A program made the position numbers and the translations under genes. Of a stretch of DNA of 64,000 bases, positions 50,701-62,700 are shown piece by piece (position 1 is the first letter of the stretch; each line of letters begins with the position of its first letter). The notes under the pieces are model-generated. The model worked only from the letters and a program-made list of their open reading frames with translations, did no database searches and was not told the origin of the DNA. The stretch covers positions 1,508,961-1,572,960 of the forward strand of contig NW_019091418.1 of NCBI RefSeq assembly GCF_001949145.1, written 5' to 3'. Source of the stretch: Acanthaster planci (Eukaryota; Echinodermata; Asteroidea; Valvatida; Acanthasteridae).

Positions 50701-53700
50701 TGGAAAATTAGGTCAGTAGATACATTTTTAAAATCATGATGTAGATAAATTTTAATGAGGAATTGCAAATTACATTCTTTTGAAAAACTGTGGACAGAGT
50801 CAGAAAAAGTGTGCTATTGAAGCAGCAAAAGACAGTGCTGATGTGTTTAAAATATTCTGGCTTTACTCGCAGTTAAGAGGGGGGTTTTGAAAAAGGTCAA
50901 TTTGGGCAGAGAAAATCAGATGTAACTACTGAAAAAGCAGATAATGGCTTTCGTTTGTGTTTGGTAAAACCTCTTACTGTGTAGAGCTTCCTGGTTATTG
51001 GGAATACTTGAAATTAGGACAAAACTTAAGTCTAAGTGGTGTTGGATTCTGAATTGTCCATATTTCAGTTGTTAACTTATTTTCTTGTTACTGTGATCAC
51101 TTTGAATGTCAGGGATGCATTGTGATGATAATTTAGGAAATAGAAGTGAAGCGATTGTTGAATTAACAAGAAATTATAAAAATGGTAGGTCAAATAGGGG
51201 AAGGGAGATTCCAGGAGTGGTGGGGTGGGTGGATGGATAGATTATTATGGGATGGAGAAAGGTTGAAATCAGATGAACAGAAGGGCCAGATTGCCAAAAG
51301 TTTTTGTCCTATTATGAATTCCCCATTTTTAGTCTGGGTTGTTTTAAAATTCAGGGACTAGATGATGAGAATAAACTTCCATCAAACCCCCAGCATATGC
51401 TGGGCATAAAAGTTCTAGTGGTTCATATTTAATACACTCATTGAAAGAAAAAAAATGGGAACAGAGAAGAGGAAAAGAACACCTGAAAGCAGAATGAGAT
51501 GTTGATTGTGCTGAGACTTGCCTGTAGCTAGGCTTAAAATGTGTCACATTGGGGGCCTATCCATGACCGCTCAGTAAACAATACCATTCTACTCAAACAA
51601 AGGTATGGATTTGGGGGGCTCTCATCCAACATAGAGCTTTACTGACTGTGGACTCCCTACGGCCATTGCACACCACGGCGCGAACCCAAGCCTACGTGCC
51701 TATCGCATTTCCCCCAGACTTCGCACATTGTAACTGGAACCAGGCAACAGCTTGCTGGCAAATTTGCCTCGGGGTCTCGGGAGGAGGAAGATGAGATGAA
51801 GAAATTGCCTGCAGTTCTCTCTTTTTTTTCTCCTCTCTGTCCGCGTTCTGCACTCCGCTAGATGCACCCCCCCCCCATTTCTCCATACAACGCTCTCTTG
51901 TCTTAACTTGTCCCTTCCCCGCAACATTAAGCAACATTGAAAATGTCAATCTGGTCTGAAACCACTCACGCACAACTGATTAAATTTGAAAGGGACTGGG
52001 TGTGAGATCCTGAAAGTTTGATGAGGGCTCGTCCGCGCGATGACTCGCCAACATATGCTCCCACCTGATTGGGATGCAAAAGGAGTAGGCAGAGGGGCCC
52101 CTGGTGCTCGGCTCGAATGATGCGAGCAGAATTAGATTCGACGGAGGGGGGGGGACTTAAGGACAAATGCTAATGAGGCATCACTATGCAAATTGGACCA
52201 GGGACACAGAGGAGGAGAGACCAATTTGAAAAGGATGAAAGACAGACAGAACTCCAAACCACGGTGAACCCCCCCTCTCCTGGCCTGGCGCCGGTCTTGT
52301 GGAGTACGCGTGGTGTAACAAACAGATCTTGTTAGCAGCGTGTGTGTGATTGCATTGCTTGGAAATCACCAGGGGGTGTACAGGAGGGCTGAAAGTCACA
52401 TTAGTACTGAGTTTAAATCTCGCGTCAATTAAATTACAGATGATCACATTCATTGCCTAGACAAAGCACAGAATGTTGCAGATTCCCCCCCCCTCAGGTT
52501 TTTTCTTGGCATGTAGGCTTTGAAGAGACAGATGACATTCAGGTTTTCACCATTTCTCGTGACATTTTAGTGGTCTATGTAGCAATGCACCTCTGTTCTC
52601 ATGCCAAATCAAACACTTTATATCTAGCTTCCTTCATCTAGTCTTGAACTTGTCTTTTGATTTTATGCATGTTAGTCATTTACACAAGAAAATCTGTAAT
52701 CTTAAATCCGTAAATGCAGTTTGGATAACAAAAGTATTTGTGCTTGTTGGGTTAGAATTAGATGTTTTGACTGCACAATTACAGGATCTCTCTGAAATTT
52801 CTCTGACAACTTCTGAGATGTCTTTACTGCGTCAATATTTTAGACACTGAACGATGTAAGACAACTCCGAAAATAGAGGGCACTAGTGTACACTTTGTTT
52901 CAGCACAGTGGTGGAGGCATTAACCATACAATGAGATGATCTATATGGATTAGCCAGTCAAGCGTGGCCAGTGTTGTCCTCGGAGAACGCCTCAAAATTT
53001 GCCGTCCATATTAATGTGAATATTGTACCAAGATAACGACTCATTGGTCCCAAGAGCCAAATCTCCGACTACAGCACGGCCTCGATGCTGGACACGGGTC
53101 CTCCACAGCCCGTCTCCTGACTTGGTGTTTTATTCATTTGCGCATCTGCTAACTTTAGGGGCAACGGCGTTATGCGCCTCAGCCCTGTGGAGGATATTTA
53201 ATTGCGCAACAAAGTCAATGAGTCACTTGCATAGAAATGACAAGACATTGGCAGACATGTGATGAAGAATGAAACCGGAAGCCGACCGAGGAGGTTTCAA
53301 TGTGGTATTCTTGCAGAAAACGCTCGGGGGTATCCTACATGTATGTTGTAAACCTCTTCTACAATTCTGAGTTTTAGACTTTCTACTTCTTATGCTGTGC
53401 CTATGTCTTCTCCCAATAGGCGGATGTACATTATATTCAGTATTTAAACCAGGTTGATCAGTCATTGATGGTTTTTGTCAGAACCTGTCACTTGGAATAA
53501 ACCTAAAACAGGAGCTGCTGTCACCTAATATTTATTTATTTTTTCCTTTGAATTGATCTCCACAGCCCTGGGGTTGAGCATGACATCATCAGAATCCAGC
53601 TACATGCGTAGTTTTGTCATCCGAATGAAGTCCACCTTGACCAAGCGAGGGGTGCATATCAAATCTTCTGGCTACAAGGTATCACACCCTCCCCCACCCC

Positions 53701-56700
53701 ACATGCACTATTCTACCCTCACTTCATAGCAGCAAGAATTAAATCTGGGGCTTTGAATTTTGACTGTCCATGGAAGGAAGGGAAAAATAGAATCTCATCC
53801 ACAAAGCCAAACATCGGCATGCGTAATATATACTTGTGTTCTTTGGGGATTGTAAAGATCACTTGCGCAGTTATTTATGAAAACTTCCACAAAATGGCTT
53901 TTCACCTGCTGACAGATTGTACAGTTGAAAAAAGCAGGTACCACACTCAGTTGTCTGGTCAGCATTTTTTCCAGCTAGTTTTGCCCTTCAATCCTAGACT
54001 TCTGCATTGTAAGAAATCCCCATTTCTTTTTATTTATGAATCTCTTTCTTGATGTGGATTGAACGGTTTATGTGGTATCCTGTCTGAATCTCACAACTTA
54101 TCTGATACGTGAAATTGTTGTTTTGAGAAAGATTCTGCTCAGATCAAAATGCCAGGCCCTCTAAAACTTTTTATTTTACTTACCTGCAGGGACCCTAAGG
54201 TCATAGAAAATCCTCAAGGTCATGGAAAAGTCATGGCATATTAGGGGGAAAATGGGGTGCGCTGGAATCCTGTCCTTACGAGAAATATGTTATTGAAAAC
54301 AAAATCGTGCAAATTTTTTTTTTATTAGGCCCGTTTTTATGTGATGTTGGAAAAATGATAAATTAACAGCCCACAGTAGTAGATGTATTTCATAACACCA
54401 AACAAAGTTTTTTCTGCAACATGGCATTAAATGTCATGGAATTTTCATATTTTAGTCCGGGATAGTCCCGGAAAAATGCCTTTACCTGGTAAATGGGAAA
54501 AATGAACCTTTCCATTGGAGCAACTACTTTGGATGATGACACACTTCAACTGCGGCAGACAATGACACTTATAGGGGGAGAATTGAATGCCCAGTAACTT
54601 TGAAGATCACGAGTTTTCTTCATCTGAGAGAGGAGCTAGGACTCATTAGCTGATGGCATCTGGCAAAAATGGCCAGCATTCTTCAGGAACGCATCACAAA
54701 TGTACTTACAGCAGACGAAGACACAAAAGAATACCTTCTAATGGTACTGAAGAAGAACATTCCGGGCTCATAAAGTTCTCCCCTGGAAAATTATATTCAG
54801 TTCATTTTAGCATTTTAGAAAAGACTGCAGGGTGTTTAGCCTACTCAAACTGCCGGTATATGATGGACTTACTGGTAATCTGTTATTTTCTGAACCATTT
54901 TTGGGCATGACAGCAAGTTAATCAATTACCTCTGTTGATATGCGACGCACAAATGATGCACAGGGTTTAAAATCCCAATCATTTTAAGAAGTGTAGGATC
55001 TGTAATGCAATTCTTGTTTTGTTACAGCCAATTAGGAAAGTGATTGAACGTATGAAATATTCTGAAGAAATTTGTTTATGCTAAGCATGCAAAGATAAGA
55101 TTTGGAACTATGTGGGTTAGGAGGATGAAGCTGTGTGTTAGATGCGACAGTGCAAAGTACAGAAACATAATTCCACAACTCTACAGTTGTAACATTTCTA
55201 TACCTGAGAGTCTCATCAATCTACTTCAACTAAAAATTTAGTCCCAGATTGATCAGCAAAACCATCTTCATCCGCTAGAGAGTTTCTTGCTGGCAGGAAT
55301 GACTGCTAGATACAGAAATGAAATCGGGCTTCTCCCGGACAAGTAATTGCAAACAGATGTCCAAATCATGATCTGCCCAAGAAATGTTTTCCCGAGATCG
55401 CTAGATTCTGCAGCTATCACTTTCATACAGAGGGCGACATTGTAGAGCCACGTTGTCCCTTGTCTGTTGGGATTAGGCTTTTAACTGTTACAGATGTCAG
55501 CGTGATTGAGGACACCGGAGAAGGTGGGACCTGATGAGTGATGACGAATGATGATGAGAGAACACAGGAAGACAGTTGGCAGACTTGTTACTAGAGGGCA
55601 GCAGATAGCAGTGTATAGTTGTGGTCCTCTCACTCAATTACTTAATCAAATGTGTTGCCATCTAGGTCAACCATCATTGAACAAGAAAAGTGCCAGCAAA
55701 ATGGCAGGGCTCACGGCTGGATTCTTTTCTCTTTCACATTTGTAAAGCATTGTTTTTGAGAAAAACGAAGAGAACCCTTATTGGCTTGCGGACAATTGGA
55801 AGTTGAGCAAGGGCTGCGAGAAATTGAGCATCCTTGTTCCATTTATCATTGTTACTATTTATTCAGCCTGAATGTTGTTAAACAAAACCACACAGAACAT
55901 AAAAATGTCACAAATGGTGGAGAGCAAAACAAAGAAGGAGATAAACAAAAGCCATCCAAGTTAGCCAGAACAAACAAAAGTGTACTAAAAGACTGTGACC
56001 CTAAAGGCCTGTTTCTCCAAACTAAATGGCTTTAAAATAAATAGTAGTATATTTAAAAATTAAACGAAAATTGAAATATTAAATAAAGTATCCAAGAGAT
56101 AGTGATAAGATTGTAACAGTCTAAAGCAAGACAAACTCTATCCTCTATAAAAGCTTCATCAGGCCACTGATGAAGTATGCAGCTCCTGTGTGGAACGGGA
56201 CACTTACCCAGCACCAGATGACTGGGCTTGAAAGAGTGTTTCACTTTAGATTCTTTGGCAAACAGACATCATCAAATATCATTATCCTTTTTGTTATGGT
56301 TATTGGTTATGTTTCAACGTTCTTCTTTTTATGTATAAACTGTAATGGTGATTGTTGTCAAATAATTCTAATATTTGGTGTTAAAATTATTTCTTTAATG
56401 TTACATCCATTGCAATTCAGTTTTTAACTGCAAAAATGGATAGAAATAAACCAATATAATAATAATAACAATGGGGAGGGCAGATAAACAAATGAAGAGA
56501 TAAACAAGTTGCAAAAACTCTGTGACCCAAAGGCCTGTTCCTTCAAACTAAATGGCTCTTCAAAATACATTTCAGTATAAGGAAATATTTTTAAAAAGTT
56601 GAAATATATATATAAATATTTATATAAAGAAATATGTTTTAAAAAACTCATTTGTCTTGACTAATTGTATGCACATGAATCAGGGTAATCATCAATTCAT

Positions 56701-59700
56701 CAATTATAAGTTTCAATAATTACAAAAATTGGCTGTAAGATTACCTGTTAAGACCCTAAGTAAATCTAAGATAACAGAGTCTCTCAGGTGGGTAGGAAAG
56801 TTGCTCCGAATTCAGGAAAGACGTGAAATGGGTGTGTGTTTAAGGACTAATGTTCTGGCAAAATAATGTGTAAATGTTAATTTAACAAGATGGGGAGTGT
56901 TGATTTCAGTGTAAGTTTGCACGGAATGACAATCTGCTAAGCCGAAAAGGCATTTGACAGCAAAGTTCACAGTTAGCATTTGTCGTCTCTAGTCCAATGA
57001 TGACCAGCCCAAAGTGCATAGCCTGTCGTGGTAATCCATCTCACCTCTACATGCATGGTGCTTCAGAAGTATGTCTTCTGAAAATGCCACATTATGATGA
57101 GTGTCTACAGGGAGGGAAATGAGTCTTCTAGAGCATTTTTTTCCAACTTAAACATCCTTTGAAAAGTGGCACTCTTAGATGAGTCTCTTTATATACATCT
57201 ACTTTTCAACAACACAAAGAGATGCTTCAAAAACTCAACAATCATTGCCTAACTATTTTTGAATCCAAAATTACAGTTTCTTGTTGATAGACTGAGTCCC
57301 ATGCGTTTACCTCAGCTGATATCACAAACAGCAAAAGCCACTGTGGATACTGAACCTATTCCTCATTTACTGTTCCAAATCAGTTTCATCAAAGTTGAGC
57401 TATGTGCAAGTGTTCACCTTGCTCAATAGATACTGATCTAACCTTAATAGTCATCATCCGAACCGAGCGGGAACAAGAGAGGGCGTGTTTTCACATGGAA
57501 ATGACAGTCTTTTTGTGGGAACTCACTGTATAGGCTTATACAGGTTTATGCCGGTTTGGTACGGGGTGCACTAAGTACCATACGTGTAACATACATGTGT
57601 TTATGTAGGAATGTATGGTCTTCACATGTGTGCCAGGCTCATGAAAAACTTACCACCAGCCTGTTTCTCCTTTGCCAGTGAGGGTGTACTTCAACTCAGC
57701 GTGGATAGTGACTGAATAGTGGCAGAGTTTATTTATCAAATATTCAAAGTTTTGTTGTTGAGGATGTGAAGTTCTGGTTTACAGATGGAAAAAACGCGAG
57801 TGTCACTACTCAACTTTTTGGGGAAAAACCCAATAGATGACGGTATTTTCAAAAGGTGGAGAGAGTTCTGTGAGACACTGTAGAAACAGTGTGCTTTAAT
57901 GCTGTGCTATTGTCCGCACCTGCCAAGTTGTTTAAATTGAATATGGATTCATTTTTTTTGGTGTCGTTGAGTGACAAATGTGTTGTGAAAATCCTGGGCA
58001 TGGTGTCATGTACCCATGTTGTGAAATTGAACTTTTGTGCCAATATTGTCCTGCCATTGAAGCACGTCAATCTTGTCTTTGTTGCCAAGGTGATCCACAT
58101 CACAGGATCCATGCGTCCTCGCATGGTGCTGACCCAGTATTCCCGCCACGCCCCGGTCATCATGGGATTTACTGGTGTGGCCCAGTCCTTACCCCCACCA
58201 ACTGTCAACGAAATCCACCTAGAGCCCACCATGTTTGTATGCAAGCTAGACCTTGACCTTACCATTGTCTTCTGTGAAGCCAAGTAAGTGGATTGGATGT
58301 AGCAGAGGTGGGAGGTGCTGGGGGGTACATTGCTGAGGGGAGGGGAATTACCCTTCTTTTCAAAACTTGTCATCACACTTTAGTCTTTTCTATTTTTCTT
58401 TATTAGTTTATTCAGGTGATGGTTGTAATAAACTGTGACCCTCTCAGGAACAGTGAGTCTAGTGTCACTGTTTCTGTTAAGAAATAAAAAAGAAAATCAA
58501 GCAAGGTTCAATTTGGGGCCTGTTTGTTTCATGCGGATCTGGATTGCGATCAGTGATCCCAAAGGTGGTTCGCTCTATCCATCAGACAGGTGCTGGTGTC
58601 AGTGAACCAATGTCGGATCACTGATCCCGATATGAGTCTAATTGAAACCAACATGCCCTTGAGCTTTGGTTGTGTTTGGTTGTTTGATATTGTCAGTTCA
58701 AATGCCAAGAATGTGAAAGAAATTAAAAGATTGCTTTGTAAATGTAATGTAATTTCTGGTATTTTTCCTGGTTTGGCCCAAGCGGTAGATTTATTATCTG
58801 AGGAAATTCATTATTTCCAATAAAACATGGAAATCTGACGGCTCTAAAGTTGCCAAACAATGCAACAAATTACCAAAATACCAAATTCTTTTTTATGGTT
58901 AATTAAAAAAAAACAGTTTTACAAACCAGAATTAGTTTTGCAGAGCACGTAGAGCAGATGTATATGTCCATATATATATATGTATGAATGACCATGTTAT
59001 TAATTTGGCTTTACGTTGGGGATTTAAATTTTGTAGTAGGTTTTTTCCTGTACTAGTGAGGAGCAAGTCTTGGGTTCGAATCCCATCCATGCCAGCTTGT
59101 GATTTTTTTTTCACAGCTACCGAAGCTCACTGAGAATAAAGTGTGACTTGTTTGATTGCAGAATTCAAGAGTTCATTGACCTTACAGCTGAAGATGTGAC
59201 CGACAAGAGTTTGTATTCCTTCCTACATGCCGAGGATACAGCCAGCATGAGAAATTGCCACTGTGACTGTGAGTTATGTACATGTCGTTAATTCCCTCAA
59301 AATTGGGAGTATCCGGTTCGTAAGTGTGACGTCACTTCAGTTTAAGCCACGCCCACTGCACAGGTGCACTGCACATGGGGTTACATGCATTGATCGCCGT
59401 TTACATGGAACCATGGAACTGGAAGTTAATGCGCAACTCCAGCGATCGTCCAGTGGGAGCCTGTAAATCGTGGCGCATCTTCCTTTGTGACGAAGTCACA
59501 AACGAACCGGATAGAGGTTTTTCACATGACTTAACATGATGAGCAAAGGCATTTCAGGAAGCGTACCATGTCCATGGAGGTGCGTGCATTTGCAAATCTG
59601 GGCACATGCATTTCTGTTGGCAATGTTAAGTACACCAGAACATTGAGAGACAAAAATCACATGAGTGAAAATCCTCTATGTTGTCATTTAGCAGTCTGAA

Positions 59701-62700
59701 AGCAGTTGTGGGAGTATACCTACATGTAACCGCCCCCCCTTGTCCTCTGGCTGTTATGATCACAAGTTTACATTTCCAATTTTTAAGACTTCCTAATCAA
59801 AAAGTCCTCCACAAATGAGATTGCTCTTTGCATGATTAATCCAGCAAAATTATTGTTAAATATTCCAGGTCTTGTGTCATACTGCAGGTTTTGGGGGCTT
59901 TTGTATGTATTGACTTAAGTACCTCTGCCAATTGCTGTAAAAAAACTGCAAGAGAAAAACAAAGCCGAAGATCTTTTTTTCAGGTTGGGACTGTTGGGGT
60001 GGCGGTGATGTAACTGTTAATGGAGTTAATTTCAACGTTTGCAATGTCATTCTCCGGCTCCCAATGGAAATGCCACCTTTGTTGCAGTTTTCAGCTTTTG
60101 GGGAGGCCAAGAGAGGATGTTGGACATCCAGTTGAATGATAATGTACCATTGATGAAAAGTTGGTCCTCCCTTTCAGTGTTGAGTAAAGGTCAGATGATC
60201 AGCCACTACTTCCGATGGATGTGCAAGTCGGGCGGCTATGTCTGGGTGCAATCCACAGCTACACTGGCCTATGCCAGGACGTCCAATGACAGGTCGTTCA
60301 TGTTCATCAACCAAGTCATTAGGTAGTACTAATTCAGGTCCTTGTTAACGCTCACCCTTTACTTTCTGTCTATTAAGCTAGCCTGTCTGGACTTCAGTCA
60401 TACATGATAGTATGTGTGCTTGTCTCCTTGTGTTTGGGTATTCCATCTGCCATCTGTCATGTTGACGGTGCCCTGTTTGTATACGTGAGGGATGGTGTAT
60501 ACATGTACCATATGAATCTGAGACCTTTTCCAAGAGTTCAGAAAAATATTTACATAGAGAGATGCTATTTACAGGTCCAAGTTGAATGGAAAAAGACTTG
60601 GAATGTTTACTACATCACTGTTGATGTAAACCTCCAAAATTTTAGCCTGATTTATATGGATTACACAATATTGATTTACATGGGATATTGCGTTTCAACT
60701 TTAAGTGTGTAACAAAGTGCCAAAAGTATCGTTTGGTGTTCACCATGCCATACATTTAATGATCAAATTGTTTCTGGGAAGTGTGGTAATGGAATGTAAG
60801 GCTCTAGCAAGAAACAGGCTTTGTGTTGGCTGATTCACTGTTGACTTGAGGTTGTGATTCGCCATGATTGACGCTCTGTTTCCTTGTCTCATATGCCAGC
60901 AATGCAGAGGCTACAGATACCATCATGGATGTCAGCCAGATGAGCTCTCTGCCCCCAGACACCCTCAAAGGGGAGACATCGGATGGTTCCGGTCACGAGT
61001 CTGACATGGGCAATACCAGCCCAGGTGAGATCTGATCTGAGCACTGAGCCCGGGCCAATTTCATAGAACTGCTGAAGCACAAAATTTGCTTAAGCACAAA
61101 AAACCTTGCTTAAAAAAAAGGTTACCAGCTCAAAATCTATGTGATTGTCATGCTAACCAAAAGGCAGGTGAATACCACTCCAAAACAATATTCATCACAT
61201 GGAGTTTTGACTGGTAACCTGATTTGTCAAGCAAGGTTTTTTCATGCTTAAGCAAACTTTGTGCTTAAGCAGCTCTATGAAATTGGCCCCAGCTGGTCGG
61301 TAACTTGAGTCATGTTCTCATTGAAGTTTTTTAAAAAGCCACACACTATGGCAGCATGATTTGGAATAGTTCCAACACAATATTCCAGGTTTGTGTAAAA
61401 CTGTCATCTCTTTGTGGCAATTTTTCATGCCTTTATTTGGCCAGCTAGTGTTTCGTAACTATAACTTAACAGGGATGTTGATTCATCTGGAGAGTTCCAT
61501 TTTTACTTAACTGTGTGACTCTGCCAAAACATGACGGTATTTCTATCCTAACCAATATCATGCACAAAAAAGTGCGAAAAATAAATCCAGTCAGGAATAG
61601 TTGTGAAAATAATGCCATGTTGCGGTACCTCATATATGCTGATGTGTACAGTCAAAAAATCTGCCTTCAGTAGTGGAGCAACATATGTTGATGGAAATCT
61701 CCACAAGCGTATGTTGAAGTATGTATAGGCAGTTGTTACTCATTGCAAATGCAGATACAAACATGAACTTACTGGTTTGTACTTCAGGCGAATGAGAAGC
61801 GGAGCCAGTTTGACGTCATGAAATATTTCCTTGAGCTGAAATATGTTTAACATCTGTAAATGCAATACAGTCCTATCATTAAATGTAATATAGCATAACA
61901 CCAACCTGTCTCATTGAGCGCATACACAAATCACGCAAATGTTATGTACTGCTAGAGGGAAGAATGTTTGTCTCATTTTTGTTGTATTTGTTCAAGATGA
62001 CACCAAGGGAAAATCTGTGAAGACTGAGAAGACTTTGAAGTATTCAAAGAAGGCCACTCAGGAGTCTTCGACCAGCCGAGGCAAGTCCCCATCTCGGATG
62101 AGGAAGAGAAAGACCCACACAGACCACAAGGACACCAAGAGGCACAGGCAGGCCAGCCCCATAGAGATGCCGGACAAACTCCCCGTTGGAGAGGAACCCA
62201 CTGTGGAATCCAAGACGGTCATTGTCGACGGCAGCGCCGAGGGAAAAAGTCAGGAGGTCAAAGCCCAGCAGATGCATGGCCATGCTAGAAAACCAAAGAA
62301 GGTGTTAGAGGACCAGCACCTGAGGCAGTCACAGGAGGAGAAGGAGACAGTCCCTCCGATGAAAACCACCAACAGTGATGTCGGCTGTCCAGGATGTGAA
62401 CCCATCGAGGACGAGCCCTCACCCGGCTACATCTCGCCCATCAATCATTCTGTAAGCAGCAACGGTCGGGACTCGGACTCCTTCAGTAATGGAAGTCAGA
62501 GCGCCAGCAGCCGTGTCAAGGAAGGTTGGGACAACCCACCCAACAGGGAAGTCCCTCGTGACCCAGAAGTCTCCAGGGGTTACCAGGAGGTAGGAGTGGG
62601 CAGCGGGAGGCAAGTAGGAACAGAGGACAGTATCATCATCCCTAAGAGGTCCTGCTGTAAAGGAGGCTCAGGGTGTAGTCCCAAACCCCCAGACAGTATG

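Larger units (their letters stand above)
48826..53565 (+). other. Intron 5 (4740 bp)
   Basis: Holds two GC-richer candidate regulatory blocks (51640-52450 and 52930-53290) and purine-rich stretches at 50400-50660. No coding exon recognised. Confidence 0.9.
53679..58089 (+). other. Intron 6 (4411 bp)
   Basis: Contains a reverse-transcriptase remnant (56130-56260) between two related AT-rich repeats, and copy 2 of the dispersed repeat (57460-57712). Confidence 0.9.

Noticed and set aside
57849-58376. 175-codon minus-strand open frame
   Set aside because: Shadow of exon 7 on the other strand.
61939-61996. Extra N-terminal codons reading into exon 11
   Set aside because: This is intron sequence ahead of the AG acceptor; exon 10 joins exon 11 in phase at 61997.
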